A stretch of DNA of 64,000 nt from Seonamhaeicola aphaedonensis (GTDB lineage: Bacteria; Bacteroidota; Bacteroidia; Flavobacteriales; Flavobacteriaceae): NCBI RefSeq assembly GCF_003386195.1, contig NZ_QRDX01000004.1, positions 124,001 to 188,000 of the forward strand, read 5' to 3'. Below, one piece after another: positions 34,202 through 45,143 of this stretch (positions are counted from its first letter, which is position 1; every line of letters begins with the position of its first letter). Made by a program: the position numbers and the translations under genes. A model generated the notes under the pieces. It made no database searches. It worked only from the letters and a program-made list of their open reading frames with translations, and was not told the DNA's origin.

Positions 34202-34966
34202 ATGAATCGTATACAAACAAAACTAGAAGAAGACAAAAAACTGCTTTCTATATATTTCACTGCTGGGTATCCAAATTTAGATGATACCACTAAAATCATT
34301 CATGATTTAGAAAAAAGTGGCGTAGACATGATAGAAATTGGCTTACCGTTTAGTGACCCTTTAGCCGATGGGCCAACCATTCAAGACAGTTCAACACAAG
34401 CCCTTAAAAATGGTATGACTACTGAAGTTCTTTTTAATCAGTTAAAAAATATCAGGAAATCTGTTAATATTCCTTTAATCATCATGGGGTATTTTAATCC
34501 AATGCTGCAATATGGCGTTGAAGATTTCTGTAAAAAATGTCAAGAAATTGGAATTGACGGCTTGATCATCCCAGATTTACCAGTTGATGTATATCACGAA
34601 GAATATAAAGCTATTTTTGATAGCTACGGACTTATAAATGTGTTTCTTATTACACCTCAAACTAGTGATGAGCGGATAAGGTTTATTGATTCTGTCTCAG
34701 ATGGCTTCATTTATATGGTAAGTAGCGCGAGTACAACCGGTGCAAAATCAGGATTTGGCAATGAGCAAACCGAATATTTTAAACGTATTGATAATTTAAA
34801 TTTGAAAAATCCACAAATAGTCGGTTTCGGAATTAGTAATAACAGAACTTTTAAGGCTGCTACCACTTATGCAAAGGGCGCCATTATTGGTAGTGCTTTT
34901 GTAAAACATGTTACCAATGAAGGTATTGAAACCATTCCTAATTTTGTTAATTCAATTTTAAAATAG
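34202..34966 (+). CDS. trpA: Tryptophan synthase alpha subunit
   Basis: Cleaves indole-3-glycerol phosphate to indole for TrpB. The 254-residue TIM barrel has the catalytic glutamate in DMIEIGLPFSDPLADGP, IIMGYFNPMLQYG, GLIIPDLPVD and the phosphate site VGFGISN. The ATG at 34202 is chosen; upstream in-frame codons from 34148 come from the palindromic repeat. It is the last gene of the trp operon. No trpR-like regulator is visible. Confidence 0.96.
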   Translation: MNRIQTKLEEDKKLLSIYFTAGYPNLDDTTKIIHDLEKSGVDMIEIGLPFSDPLADGPTIQDSSTQALKNGMTTEVLFNQLKNIRKSVNIPLIIMGYFNPMLQYGVEDFCKKCQEIGIDGLIIPDLPVDVYHEEYKAIFDSYGLINVFLITPQTSDERIRFIDSVSDGFIYMVSSASTTGAKSGFGNEQTEYFKRIDNLNLKNPQIVGFGISNNRTFKAATTYAKGAIIGSAFVKHVTNEGIETIPNFVNSILK

Positions 34967-35011
34967 ATATTTACTTTACAATAAAATTCTAACTATTAAC
35001 ACTAACGCAAT

Positions 35012-35428
35012 ATGAATTGGTATTTAAAAGTAATTAAAGACAACTACGCTAACTTTAACGGTAGAGCAAGAAGAAAAGAATTCTGGATGTTTTACCTATT
35101 TCACATATTAATTGTATTTATTCTGGCATTTGTTTCTGGTTTTTTATCTGGTAGCTCTGAGTCTTTAACAGTTATGATTCCTTTAATTATCTATGGTTTA
35201 GCAACCATCATCCCTTATATAGCTGTTTGCGTAAGGCGATTACACGATACTGGAAAAAGTGGATGGTTTTTCCTTATTTCATTCATACCCTATATTGGAG
35301 GGTTGATTATATTAATATTTATGGCGCAAAATGGTAATGTAGGACCTAACAAATATGGACCAGACCCTAAGGCACCAGAGATGGATGAAATTGATAATAT
35401 TGGAAAGCCTGCTATAGAAGAAGGATAA
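35012..35428 (+). CDS. DUF805 family membrane protein
   Basis: A 138-residue inner-membrane protein with three or four helices. It has the family's opening NFNGRARRKEFWMFYLF and the CVRRLHDTGKSGWFFLI motif. DUF805 proteins are widespread small membrane proteins of unknown function. It lies 45 bp after trpA and could share its transcript, but nothing links it to Trp metabolism. A strong terminator follows. Confidence 0.9.
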   Translation: MNWYLKVIKDNYANFNGRARRKEFWMFYLFHILIVFILAFVSGFLSGSSESLTVMIPLIIYGLATIIPYIAVCVRRLHDTGKSGWFFLISFIPYIGGLIILIFMAQNGNVGPNKYGPDPKAPEMDEIDNIGKPAIEEG

Positions 35429-35452
35429 TCATATTTATGCAATAATAAAAAC

Positions 35453-35483
35453 AAAAAAGCTGCAATTAAATTGCAGCTTTTTT
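35453..35483. terminator. Bidirectional intrinsic terminator
   Basis: Stem GCTGCAA (35459-35465) / TTGCAGC (35471-35477) flanked by A6 and T6. It lies between the convergent DUF805 and guaB genes. Confidence 0.85.
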
Positions 35484-35502
35484 GTTTTTATCTATCTAAA
35501 TT

Positions 35503-36975
35503 CTACCTTGAATAATTAGGCGACTCTTTTGTGATAGTTACATCATGAGGATGACTTTCATTGATACCACTAGCCGTTATTTTAACAAACTGGCCAGATT
35601 CTTTTAATGTTTCGATATCTTTAGCACCACAATAACCCATACCAGCGCGTAAGCCCCCAACAAATTGATGAATACTTTCATTTAATTCCCCTTTATAAGG
35701 CACCCTACCCACAATACCTTCTGGTACTAATTTTTTAATATCATCTTCAACATCTTGGAAATAACGATCTTTACTACCATGCTTCATAGCTTCCACAGAA
35801 CCCATACCGCGGTAAGATTTAAACTTTCTTCCTTCATAAATAATAGTCTCACCTGGCGATTCTTTGGTTCCTGCCAATAATGATCCTAACATAACTGTAT
35901 CTGCACCAGCCGCAATAGCTTTTGGAATATCTCCCGTATAACGTATACCTCCATCTGCAATTACAGGCACACCAGTACCTTTAATAGCTGCTGCTACTTC
36001 TAAAACCGCCGAAAATTGAGGGAACCCAACACCAGCTACAACCCGTGTGGTACAAATGGAACCGGGTCCAATACCAACCTTAACCGCATCCGCTCCAGCT
36101 TCTACCAAATACTTTGCTGCCGCACCAGTTGCAATATTTCCAACAACCACATCTAAATTAGGAAATTTCGATTTCACCTCTTTAAGTACATTTACCACAC
36201 CTTTTGTATGTCCGTGAGCCGTATCAATAACCACCGCATCTACACCGGCTTTAACTAAAGCTTCGGCACGTTCAACAGCGTCACCAGTAACACCTAAGGC
36301 AGCAGCTACCCGTAAACGCCCATATTGGTCTTTATTAGCTATTGGTTTCTGACTTAATTTTGTAATATCTCTAAATGTGATTAAACCTGATAATTTATAG
36401 TTATCATCAACTATTAGCAATTTTTCAATTTTATGCTTTTGAAGAATGCTTTCAGCAGCTTTTAATGATGTGCCAACCGCTGCTGTTACCAAATTTTCAC
36501 TTGTCATAACCTCAACGATAGGTTTTTTACTATCGTGCTCAAAACGCAAATCCCTGTTGGTCACAATACCTTTCAATATACCTTCTTCATCAACAATAGG
36601 AATACCACCAATGCTATGCTCTTTCATAGCGCGCTTAGCATCTTTAACTAAAGCTGTTAATGGTAATGTAACAGGATCTATAATCATCCCGCTTTCAGCT
36701 CGTTTTACACGTCTTACTTTGTCTGCCTGCGCTTTAATAGACATGTTTTTATGAAGAACCCCTATACCGCCTTCTTGGGCCATAGCAATAGCCATCTTAC
36801 TTTCTGTAACGGTATCCATTGCTGCCGAAACAATAGGTACGTTGATGGTAATATTACGCGTAAACTTAGCTTGTATATTTACCTCGCGCGGAAGTACTTC
36901 TGAAAATGCTGGAACTAAAAGGACGTCATCGTAGGTTAGACCTTCACCTACTATTTTGTTTTGATGTGCAGTCAT
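35503..36975 (-). CDS. guaB: Inosine-5'-monophosphate dehydrogenase
   Basis: Oxidises IMP to XMP, the committed step of GTP synthesis. The 490-residue protein has the opening [20 protein letters not shown], two CBS domains at about residues 95-205 (VTNRDLRFE and LITFRDI), and the catalytic cysteine loop [21 protein letters not shown] stands near the C-terminus. I prefer the ATG at 36973-36975 over a TTG two codons upstream. It is monocistronic with a -7 box about 25 bp upstream. Confidence 0.97.
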   Translation of the reverse strand: MTAHQNKIVGEGLTYDDVLLVPAFSEVLPREVNIQAKFTRNITINVPIVSAAMDTVTESKMAIAMAQEGGIGVLHKNMSIKAQADKVRRVKRAESGMIIDPVTLPLTALVKDAKRAMKEHSIGGIPIVDEEGILKGIVTNRDLRFEHDSKKPIVEVMTSENLVTAAVGTSLKAAESILQKHKIEKLLIVDDNYKLSGLITFRDITKLSQKPIANKDQYGRLRVAAALGVTGDAVERAEALVKAGVDAVVIDTAHGHTKGVVNVLKEVKSKFPNLDVVVGNIATGAAAKYLVEAGADAVKVGIGPGSICTTRVVAGVGFPQFSAVLEVAAAIKGTGVPVIADGGIRYTGDIPKAIAAGADTVMLGSLLAGTKESPGETIIYEGRKFKSYRGMGSVEAMKHGSKDRYFQDVEDDIKKLVPEGIVGRVPYKGELNESIHQFVGGLRAGMGYCGAKDIETLKESGQFVKITASGINESHPHDVTITKESPNYSR

Positions 36976-36999
36976 GTGCAATTACGTTATAATTGCGTG

Positions 37000-37007
37000 C
37001 AAATATA
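37000..37007 (-). promoter_or_regulatory. -7 box of guaB
   Basis: On the minus strand this reads TATATTTG, matching TAnnTTTG, 24 bp before the guaB ATG. Confidence 0.55.
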
Positions 37008-37062
37008 CAATTTATTAATGAATTAAAACCTCAAAAAAGTGTTAAGTATATTTAAAGAGATT

Positions 37063-39840
37063 TTATCTTCTACGCATACCACCACTAGAACGTCTAGTGC
37101 CTCCAAATCCTTGTCCTTGACCTATTCCCCTCGGTCTTTTATTCATATTTTGACCTGCAATTCTACCAAATTTAAAAACAAAAGTTACCATAAAGTACTG
37201 CTCCAAAATTCTGTTTTCTACATCTTGAATATAGGTTTCAGTAACAGACCTATTGAAACCATTATTTTTACCTAAAACATCATAGCCAACCAGTGTTAAG
37301 GTGCCTTTATCATCCCATAGTTGTACACCTAAACCTGCATTCCAAAAAACAGCATCACCATCAAATTCGTCTCCTACCCTGCTATTGTATCTATAAGATA
37401 TTTTATTAGCAAAGAAGGCATTTTTTAAAAAGAAAATAGTGGCATCTACATTAACATTCTGAACAAAAAAATTGTTGTCATCAAACATATCTGTATCAAA
37501 AACATTATCATTTATGGAATAACTGTAAGTAGCACTTAAATCTAATTTACTGTCATAGGAATATCGAAATGACGCAGAGGGTCTTAAAGTGGTATTTTTA
37601 GATACAAATCTTACGCCATTTTGCAAGGAAATATTATTTCTGTAAGATGCAAAAAACCTTAAATTGAAATTTAAATTGGTGTTTTTATTAAAATAAGATT
37701 TTGATATAGCCGTATTACCACTTAAAGTATAATCACCATTAACATTAGTATAAGTAGTATTTCGTATTAAATCCTCGTCAGTAACTGTTGAATTAACAAT
37801 TTTATCTTCTACAAATTGTGCTCTTGCATTTCCTGTAATGTTAATATTATGATAGGCCAAATTGTTTTGATACTCAAAGGCTAAAATATGATTGACCTCT
37901 GGTTTTAAAAACGGATTTCCTATTTTTATATGTGTTTGATTACTAACATCCTCAACTGGTTGTAGTTGTGATGCCGATGGTAAATCTACATTCTGCCTAT
38001 AATTTAAATTCACATTTTTATACCCATTTTTATCTCTATATCGAATTCTACCAGAATATGTAAAATATTCAAAATCGGCTTTAAAATTACGAGCCTCTAT
38101 CAATTGGTCTGTATATTTTCTGTAGGTGTTGGTGTAAGCACCTTCAATTTCAAAACGTAAGTTATTGTAATCATACCGCAATCTTAACCCTGGTCTAATG
38201 GTATTTGTAACATATCTACTATCAAAACTTTGCAAATCATTAAAGTTAGTATAATCATCTTCAGCTTCATTAAAATCAAAAACATACTTTTCATTGTTGT
38301 TATGATTTATAGTAACATTATACTTTGGAATTATTCTAAAATTATCAAACAATTGTTTAAACCACATACCATTAAAATTAATATTGGTATTCGTGTTTTC
38401 GGTTGATCTTATTTGGTCTTGAATTCTCGTTCTATTTCTTTCATAAAGTATATTTTCAGAGTAATTTTGGGATTCTGTGTTAGACTTGCTAAAATTTGTA
38501 TTTAGATTTAAAGTAAAAAAATCAGTTCCTTTACCTGTTCTAGAAATAATTCCAATTTGATTTTTAAACTCTTTATCTCCTGATGTAGATTGATTATTAG
38601 AGTTCACATCACTTATTAAATCACCATCATTAGACCTTGAACTTGTGGTTGATTTTGAAAAGGCATCGGTATCACTTGAGTTAAAATCGAACTCATTAGA
38701 TAGCTGTACTTTATTTTTTGAAAATTCGTTCTTAGAATCTATAATATATTTCAAATCTAAATTACCAATATGATTATCAGTGTCCCTAAAGCTCTCACTC
38801 TCTGTTTCAGATATATAGTTTAAATTGGGTAAGAAGTTTTGTCTAATACGCTTTTGAGCATTATCTACATTGCTAGAATTAAAACGGTAATTACCATTCA
38901 CTCTAGTTTCATTCCACCTACCCTTAGTGTAATTAGCACCCAAGAAATCTGATTCTATATAACCAACACTTGATTGTGCGTTGGGAAGTGCATTGAAGCC
39001 CCTACGCATATTGATGTTATTAGAGCCTGAAACCAAACCCAATTGCTTACCATCAATTAACTTAAACAAGTTGGCATTGGCTTGGTATTTGTCATCTGTA
39101 CCATAACCTCCATTTAAATCTCCAAAAAATGCTGTGTTTTTACCTTTCTTAATCTTTAAATTTATTTCCTTGGTACCAGAATCTGATTCTTCACCAGTAA
39201 ACTTTTGCATATTAGTTTTAAAATCGGTAACCTGAACTTTACTAATAACATTACTAGGTAAGTTTTTTAATGCTATATCACCTTTTTTCTCACCAAAAAA
39301 GCGCATACCATCTACATTGACAGCCTCAACATCTATACCGTTTACTGTAATATTACCATCAATATCTATTTCTATTCCTGGAAGTTTTTTAAGTAAGTCT
39401 TCGGCTCTATCATTCGGAAGAGTTTTAAAACTATCTGCATTATACTCAATGGTGTCTTTTTTTATAACAATGGGTGCTGCCCTAGCTATTACAGATACCG
39501 CATTTAGCTCCTCTATTTGTTCATCGAGTGTTATAAAGCCAACATTCCAATTATCTGATTTAGGAACCTCAATTTTTTTTGAATAAGGTTTATATCCTAA
39601 ATATCCCACATTTAATATTACTACTAGTGCCTCTTCTGTACTTACCTTTATAGAAAATTGTCCGTCCTTATTGGTAATACCATAAGCTAAAACAAGGCTA
39701 TCTTGAACACTCTGCAGAAATACGGTTGCGGCTTCTAATTTATTCTCCTTATCATCAATAACAAAACCTTCTAATGTAAACTTTTGCGCAAATAATGATG
39801 TAGATAATAATAGTAAAACGAATAGGGCTTGAGCTTTCAA
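37063..39840 (-). CDS. Outer-membrane beta-barrel family protein with carboxypeptidase-like regulatory domain
   Basis: A 925-residue exported protein. It has a signal peptide (about 1-18, ending LFAQ), a CarboxypepD-reg beta-sandwich (about 20-105, FTLEGFVIDDKENKLEAATV), a plug-like domain (about 125-205, with RAEDLLKKLPGIEIDIDG) and a long OMP_b-brl_3-type barrel. It resembles a TonB-dependent receptor without clear TonB-box evidence. The C-terminal tail is unusual: Gly/Arg-rich, ending RRSSGGMRRR after the last barrel strand. The ligand is unknown. It is divergent from the FecA-like receptor gene. Confidence 0.88.
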   Translation of the reverse strand: MKAQALFVLLLLSTSLFAQKFTLEGFVIDDKENKLEAATVFLQSVQDSLVLAYGITNKDGQFSIKVSTEEALVVILNVGYLGYKPYSKKIEVPKSDNWNVGFITLDEQIEELNAVSVIARAAPIVIKKDTIEYNADSFKTLPNDRAEDLLKKLPGIEIDIDGNITVNGIDVEAVNVDGMRFFGEKKGDIALKNLPSNVISKVQVTDFKTNMQKFTGEESDSGTKEINLKIKKGKNTAFFGDLNGGYGTDDKYQANANLFKLIDGKQLGLVSGSNNINMRRGFNALPNAQSSVGYIESDFLGANYTKGRWNETRVNGNYRFNSSNVDNAQKRIRQNFLPNLNYISETESESFRDTDNHIGNLDLKYIIDSKNEFSKNKVQLSNEFDFNSSDTDAFSKSTTSSRSNDGDLISDVNSNNQSTSGDKEFKNQIGIISRTGKGTDFFTLNLNTNFSKSNTESQNYSENILYERNRTRIQDQIRSTENTNTNINFNGMWFKQLFDNFRIIPKYNVTINHNNNEKYVFDFNEAEDDYTNFNDLQSFDSRYVTNTIRPGLRLRYDYNNLRFEIEGAYTNTYRKYTDQLIEARNFKADFEYFTYSGRIRYRDKNGYKNVNLNYRQNVDLPSASQLQPVEDVSNQTHIKIGNPFLKPEVNHILAFEYQNNLAYHNINITGNARAQFVEDKIVNSTVTDEDLIRNTTYTNVNGDYTLSGNTAISKSYFNKNTNLNFNLRFFASYRNNISLQNGVRFVSKNTTLRPSASFRYSYDSKLDLSATYSYSINDNVFDTDMFDDNNFFVQNVNVDATIFFLKNAFFANKISYRYNSRVGDEFDGDAVFWNAGLGVQLWDDKGTLTLVGYDVLGKNNGFNRSVTETYIQDVENRILEQYFMVTFVFKFGRIAGQNMNKRPRGIGQGQGFGGTRRSSGGMRRR

Positions 39841-39982
39841 TCTTAATCTGTATAGGTTTGTTGTGACTTAGACTAAAAGGACTTTCAATAGTTTAATATT
39901 AATATCTGAAAATTAACTAGTATTTCTAAATATTTACAAATCAATATCTTAAAAATTTTATTTTTATTTATTCTAAATAAAC

Positions 39983-40013
39983 TTTGTAAAAGTGTTTATA
40001 CTTACTATTTTTG
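39983..40013 (+). promoter_or_regulatory. Consensus promoter of the TonB receptor gene
   Basis: -33 TTTG (39983-39986) and -7 TATTTTTG (40006-40013) with 19-bp spacing, a full match to the Bacteroidetes consensus, 40 bp before the ATG. Confidence 0.8.
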
Positions 40014-40053
40014 CCTTATAAATTAACTATTATTTTAATTAAGTCTAAATAAA

Positions 40054-42273
40054 ATGAAAATTAAACTTCCTTTAATAATACTAATCTTTACAAGTGCTAT
40101 TTATGCTCAAAAAAGAGTAACAACAAATGATTCTATTCAAAAACTTGACCAAGTACTTATAAGTACAAAAGTTATTTTTGGTAATAAATATGAAGCTAAA
40201 AACAGAACAGGTTCATCATTCTACATCTCACCAGAAGAGTTAGCAAAATTTAACTACACTGATATTACTCGAATATTAAGAACAGTTCCAGGTGTTAACG
40301 TTTATGAAGAAGATGGATTTGGCCTTAGACCCAATATTAGTTTAAGGGGAACATCTCCAGAGCGTAGTGCTAAAATTTCAGTTATGGAAGATGGCGTACT
40401 AATTGCCCCTGCTCCTTACAGTGCTCCTGCAGCTTATTATTTTCCTTCAGTAGCTAGAATGCAAGCCGTAGAAATACTGAAAGGGAGTAGTCAAATTCAA
40501 TATGGTCCGTTTACTACTGGAGGTGCAATAAATTTAGTTAGCACACAAATACCTAATAGTTTTAAAGGAGGCATTAAGGCTAGCTATGGTAGTTTTAATA
40601 CTGGGCAAATTCATGCTAAAGTGGGAGATAGTAAAAGTAATTTTGGATACGCTTTGGAATTTTTAAACTTTAATTCTGATGGCTTCAAAAATTTACCTGA
40701 TGGCAGTAATACTGGTTTTGACAAAAATGATGTTGTAGCTAAATTTAGACTGAATTCTAATGCAGAGGCTCAAACTAAACAACAATTAAACTTTAAGTTT
40801 CAATATTCAGACGAGGTATCCAACGAAACTTATCTTGGTTTATCCCAAAACGATTTTCAAAATAGTCCGTTTAGTAGATATAGTAGCTCTCAAGATGATA
40901 AAATGACCAATGATCATATTCAATTTATGGTAAGTCATGAACTAGAGTTTTCTGAACAATTTAGGATTACTACAGATGCTTATTACAACGGATTCTCAAG
41001 AAATTGGTACAAATTAAATGATGTTATATTTAACGGAGAAAAGGTTGGTATTTCATCAATTGTTGATAGCCCAGAGTCTTACCCAAATCATTTTGATATT
41101 GTAAAAGGTAGCGTAAATTCTGATGATGATGCTATAATTTTAAAAGCTAATAATAGACGTTATATTTCCAAAGGAATTCAAATGAAAATAGATCAGCATT
41201 GGGTTACTAAAAATGTTTTCCACGATTTGGAGATTGGTCTAAGATATCATTACGATGAAGAAGATCGCTTTCAATGGGTAGATGGATACAATATTTTAAA
41301 TGGCGAAATGAATCTTACAACTGCTGGTACTCCTGGTAATGATGCTAATAGAATTAGTAGTGCTAACGCATTTGCAGGTTCTGTATTATATAAATTTAAA
41401 TATGACCAGCTAACTTTAACTCCTGGTATCAGGTATGAGAATATTTCACTAGAAAGGGAAGATTTTGGAAAAAATGATGTATCCAGAAGAGGCTCTGATT
41501 TAAGCACAAGAGAAAACAATGTTGACATATTTATCCCTGGAATTGGTTTTAATTTTAACTTTAGTCCATTAGCATCAATTTATGGTGGTGTTCACAAAGG
41601 TTTTTCTCCTCCAGGAAGTTCTCCAGACCAAAAAGCAGAAGAGAGTATAAACTATGAGCTAGGAACTAGATTCAATTATAAGGGGCTTAGAGGTGATGCA
41701 GTATTGTTTTATAACGATTATAGTAACTTATTAGGAAGTGACTTAGCTGCCTCTGGAGGAACAGGAACTTTAGACCAATTTAATGCAGGAGAAGTTGCCG
41801 TAAGAGGATTAGAATTATTACTTAATTATGAATTCCTATCTACAAATAGTCATTTTAATTTACCAGTTACATTTGGTTACACCTATACAGATACAGAATT
41901 CTTATCAAGCTTTGGAAGTGATGAAGATCTTTGGGGCGAAGTGAATATGGGAGATGAAATACCTTATATTGCTAAACATCAGTTTAATACCTCAATATCA
42001 CTAGAACATAAAGTTTTTGTATTAAATCTTAATGGTCGTTATAACGGTGCATTTAGAACGCTTGCTGGAACTGGAGATATTACCTCCGAAAATGGAGTTC
42101 TCTCAAACTTTATTATAGATTTCTCTGGAAAGTACCATTTAACAGAAAACTTAAGTATTACTGGAAATATTATCAACTTACTAGACGAAACATATGCTGC
42201 ATCTCGAGTTCCTGCTGGATTGAGACCTGGACATCCTTTTGGGGCTTATGGAGGTCTAGAGTTTAATTTTTAA
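40054..42273 (+). CDS. TonB-dependent receptor, FecA-like
   Basis: A 739-residue outer-membrane receptor. It has a signal peptide (1-19, ending IYAQ), a plug domain (about 35-160) with RILRTVPGVNVYEEDGFG, SLRGTSPERSAK, the FecA-type APYSAPAAYYFPS and GSSQIQYGPFTTGGAINLV, then a 22-strand barrel ending GLEFNF with a terminal phenylalanine. The plug most resembles Fe(III)-dicitrate/siderophore receptors, so ferric-chelate uptake is the likeliest role. There is no N-terminal signalling domain and no FecR/sigma pair nearby, so it is not of the trans-envelope regulator type. No Fur box was identified. Confidence 0.88.
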   Translation: MKIKLPLIILIFTSAIYAQKRVTTNDSIQKLDQVLISTKVIFGNKYEAKNRTGSSFYISPEELAKFNYTDITRILRTVPGVNVYEEDGFGLRPNISLRGTSPERSAKISVMEDGVLIAPAPYSAPAAYYFPSVARMQAVEILKGSSQIQYGPFTTGGAINLVSTQIPNSFKGGIKASYGSFNTGQIHAKVGDSKSNFGYALEFLNFNSDGFKNLPDGSNTGFDKNDVVAKFRLNSNAEAQTKQQLNFKFQYSDEVSNETYLGLSQNDFQNSPFSRYSSSQDDKMTNDHIQFMVSHELEFSEQFRITTDAYYNGFSRNWYKLNDVIFNGEKVGISSIVDSPESYPNHFDIVKGSVNSDDDAIILKANNRRYISKGIQMKIDQHWVTKNVFHDLEIGLRYHYDEEDRFQWVDGYNILNGEMNLTTAGTPGNDANRISSANAFAGSVLYKFKYDQLTLTPGIRYENISLEREDFGKNDVSRRGSDLSTRENNVDIFIPGIGFNFNFSPLASIYGGVHKGFSPPGSSPDQKAEESINYELGTRFNYKGLRGDAVLFYNDYSNLLGSDLAASGGTGTLDQFNAGEVAVRGLELLLNYEFLSTNSHFNLPVTFGYTYTDTEFLSSFGSDEDLWGEVNMGDEIPYIAKHQFNTSISLEHKVFVLNLNGRYNGAFRTLAGTGDITSENGVLSNFIIDFSGKYHLTENLSITGNIINLLDETYAASRVPAGLRPGHPFGAYGGLEFNF

Positions 42274-42297
42274 AATGCAACAAATAAATTTAAATCA

Positions 42298-42326
42298 TTA
42301 AAGGCGCTAAAATAATGCGCCTTTTT
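42298..42326. terminator. Intrinsic terminator
   Basis: Stem AAGGCG (42301-42306) / CGCCTT (42318-42323 region) followed by T5. It lies between the convergent receptor and HMG-CoA lyase genes. Confidence 0.75.
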
Positions 42327-43190
42327 CTATTTATAATTGTTAAAAATCTTTGAAGCTTCATTAAAAGCACTTTCAAAACTAAGCGCATTTAAACTATTAA
42401 GTTGCTTTGAGGTAAAATAAGAAAGTAACTTTTCTGTTGGCATATTACCCGTAAGTTCATCTTTAGCCATTGGGCAACCTCCAAAACCTTGAATAGCCCC
42501 ATCAAAACGTTTACAACCCGCATTAAAAGCGGCATCTACTTTTTCAAACCAAGAACTTGGAGTGGTATGCAAATGGGCACCAAATTCTATATTAGAATAC
42601 TTTGAAATTAAATTTGAAAATAAATAATTAATGCTTTCAGGAGTAGAGCTTCCAATAGTGTCACTAAGAGATAATATCGTGACGCCCATGTTACTTAAAC
42701 GTTCAGTCCAATCCCCTACAATATCAACATTCCATGGGTCTCCATAAGGATTACCAAATCCCATAGATATATAAACTACTAACTCTTTATCATTCTTGTT
42801 GGCCAATTCTAGAATATCCTTTAAAATATCAACCGATTGTGCAATGGTTTTATGAGTATTACGCATTTGGAAGTTTTCAGAAATTGAAAACGGATATCCC
42901 AAATATTTTATTTCTTTATGTTGACATGCATCTTGAGCTCCTCTTTGGTTTGCTACAATAGCCAGCAATTTGCTTGTAGTTTTTGATAAATCTAATCGCG
43001 ATAAAACTTCTGCTGTATCCTTCATTTGTGGTATAGCCTTAGGAGATACAAAGCTTCCAAAGTCTATGGTATCAAAACCAACACGTAACAAAGCTTGAAT
43101 ATATTGCACTTTTTGAGATGTTGGAATAAACTGCTTAATGCCCTGCATGGCATCTCGTGGACACTCAATTATTTTGATACCTCTAGGCAT
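42327..43190 (-). CDS. mvaB: Hydroxymethylglutaryl-CoA lyase
   Basis: Cleaves HMG-CoA to acetoacetate and acetyl-CoA, the last step of leucine degradation. The 287-residue TIM-barrel protein has the opening IKIIECPRDAMQG with its catalytic arginine/aspartate, the metal-site histidines in FGAHLHTTP, and the HMG-CoA lyase signature cysteine in GAIQGFGGCPMAKDELTGN. Length is normal. It is a single gene, divergent from the spondin-domain lipoprotein gene. Confidence 0.93.
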   Translation of the reverse strand: MPRGIKIIECPRDAMQGIKQFIPTSQKVQYIQALLRVGFDTIDFGSFVSPKAIPQMKDTAEVLSRLDLSKTTSKLLAIVANQRGAQDACQHKEIKYLGYPFSISENFQMRNTHKTIAQSVDILKDILELANKNDKELVVYISMGFGNPYGDPWNVDIVGDWTERLSNMGVTILSLSDTIGSSTPESINYLFSNLISKYSNIEFGAHLHTTPSSWFEKVDAAFNAGCKRFDGAIQGFGGCPMAKDELTGNMPTEKLLSYFTSKQLNSLNALSFESAFNEASKIFNNYK

Positions 43191-43277
43191 TTAAACTTAT
43201 TTTCAACGATAAAAATAATACTATTTTTTGTAAGGTAACAACCTATCTTGCGACGTTGAGTTTATACTTTTTATTAT

Positions 43278-43973
43278 ATGAAAAATAAGATTTTACTCCT
43301 TTTTACAACTACCACTTTATTAACTTGTTCAAACTCTGATGATGGCTCACAAATAGTTGAACCAAATAAAACAGTAGCTACTTATGATATTATTTTTACC
43401 AATTACTGGAATGAAACAGATCACGGTCCCTTGCCAAATAACTCGCATTGGTCACCATTAGTTGGTGTTAATCATAATAGCGAAGCTACTTTTCTAGAAA
43501 TAGGAGGTATTGCAAGTCAAGGTATAGAAGATATTGCAGAAGATGGTGTAAATACCAATTTTCAAAATGATGTGTTAGAAAGTGTTTCAAACGGAAATTC
43601 TGAACAGTATATTAGTGGAAGCAGTCTATATTTATCTAATGGAAACGTAATAGAGATTAAGGATTTAGAAATTAGTCAAGATTTTCCTTTTTTAACTTTA
43701 GTGTCAATGATAGCTCCCAGCCCAGATTGGATGGTGTTTATTAATGGATTCCATTTAAGAAATACTGATGATTCAAACTGGAAAGATTCTATACAAATTG
43801 ACTTATTTGTTTACGACGCAGGTACTGATAGCGGAATTTGTTATAGTGCTCCAAACTCTGACATCACTCCTCATGTTTCCATTTCAAGTTTAAAAGGCAT
43901 TATGCCGTTTAATGATAGTAAAGTGGCTACTTTAGATATTATTCTTAAAGAAGTATCTGTTCTAACTCCTTAA
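43278..43973 (+). CDS. Spondin-domain lipoprotein
   Basis: A 231-residue exported protein with a lipoprotein signal (lipobox cysteine in TTLLTC, C17). The mature part matches the spondin N domain in order and motifs: [17 protein letters not shown] at the start, then [49 protein letters not shown]. The domain binds calcium and mediates adhesion in animal F-spondin. In bacteria it is found in surface lipoproteins of unknown role. It is convergent with pyrD, overlapping it by 12 bp. Confidence 0.85.
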   Translation: MKNKILLLFTTTTLLTCSNSDDGSQIVEPNKTVATYDIIFTNYWNETDHGPLPNNSHWSPLVGVNHNSEATFLEIGGIASQGIEDIAEDGVNTNFQNDVLESVSNGNSEQYISGSSLYLSNGNVIEIKDLEISQDFPFLTLVSMIAPSPDWMVFINGFHLRNTDDSNWKDSIQIDLFVYDAGTDSGICYSAPNSDITPHVSISSLKGIMPFNDSKVATLDIILKEVSVLTP

Positions 43974-44993
43974 CAATGTTTTATTGATTCTCTTGATTAA
44001 ACTAGGGCCTTCGTAAATAAATCCAGTGTAAATTTGAATTAAATCAGCTCCTGCCTCTATTTTTTCCAAGGCATCATTTGCAGAATGGATTCCCCCCACT
44101 CCAATAATAGGAAAATCTTTATTACTTTTTTCTGAAAGGTATTTAATAACTCTAGTGCTTTTGTCTTTAATGGGTTGTCCACTAAGTCCACCGTTACCAA
44201 TGATATCCAAACTTTCTTTTGAAGCCTTTAAGCCTGCCCTATCAACTGATGTATTACTTGCAATAACACCATCAAGATTGGTATCTCTAACTAAATCTAT
44301 AATTTCATCTAATTGACCGTCGTTTAGATCTGGGGCAATTTTTAAAAGAATTGGTTTTGGCTTTTCAAAGTTAGCGTTAGCCTTTTGTACATCACTTATC
44401 AATTCTTCTAAATAGGCTTTATCGTTTAGTTTTGCATGACTACCTACATTAGGACAACTAACATTCAGCACAAAGTAATCTACATAAGGGTGCAATGCAT
44501 TAAAACACTCTAAATAATCTTTAGTATAATCTTCAGGTTTGGTAGCAGTATTTTTTCCTATATTTCCACCAATAATCAACCTACCTTTATTATTTTTTAA
44601 CTGTTCTATAACGGCTTCTATACCTTCATTATTAAAACCCATTCGGTTAATAATGCCTTTATCTTCTTTTAATCTAAACAAACGCTTTTTAGGGTTACCT
44701 GGTTGTCCTTTAGGAGTCACGGTGCCAATTTCAATAAAACCAAATCCAAAGTTTGACAATTCATTGTATAAAATGGCGTTTTTATCAAATCCAGCTGCCA
44801 AACCTACAGGATTTTTAAATTTCAATCCAAACAAATTACGTTCAAGTTTCTTATCATGAACATTATACAATGCTCTAAATACTGCAGGAATCCCAGGTAT
44901 TTTAGATGTAAACTTTATTAAAAAAAATGTGAAATGATGAATACTTTCAGGATCGAATAAAAAGAATATGGGTCGAAGGAGTAATTTATACAT
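43962..44993 (-). CDS. pyrD: Dihydroorotate dehydrogenase, quinone-dependent (class 2)
   Basis: Oxidises dihydroorotate to orotate with membrane quinone as acceptor, in pyrimidine synthesis. The 343-residue length with an N-terminal membrane-associated extension ([18 protein letters not shown]) and the catalytic serine in [10 protein letters not shown] mark class 2. FMN-site motifs are [21 protein letters not shown] and GVGGI. It overlaps the spondin gene tail to tail by 12 bp. A -7 box lies 14 bp upstream of the ATG. Confidence 0.96.
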   Translation of the reverse strand: MYKLLLRPIFFLFDPESIHHFTFFLIKFTSKIPGIPAVFRALYNVHDKKLERNLFGLKFKNPVGLAAGFDKNAILYNELSNFGFGFIEIGTVTPKGQPGNPKKRLFRLKEDKGIINRMGFNNEGIEAVIEQLKNNKGRLIIGGNIGKNTATKPEDYTKDYLECFNALHPYVDYFVLNVSCPNVGSHAKLNDKAYLEELISDVQKANANFEKPKPILLKIAPDLNDGQLDEIIDLVRDTNLDGVIASNTSVDRAGLKASKESLDIIGNGGLSGQPIKDKSTRVIKYLSEKSNKDFPIIGVGGIHSANDALEKIEAGADLIQIYTGFIYEGPSLIKRINKTLLRS

Positions 44994-45007
44994 CTCTTTT
45001 ATTTGTA

Positions 45008-45015
45008 CAAAAGTA
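45008..45015 (-). promoter_or_regulatory. -7 box of pyrD
   Basis: On the minus strand this reads TACTTTTG, matching TAnnTTTG, 14 bp before the pyrD ATG. Confidence 0.55.
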
Positions 45016-45143
45016 CTCCGAAATAGTCTAAATAAAAAATGATGTGATTTATAAAATGAAAACGTTTAAAATTGTATCTTAGAGACTCCTAAGAACTACT
45101 ATTTCTTACATTCAAGCATCTTTAAATATTACTCAAAATATAG

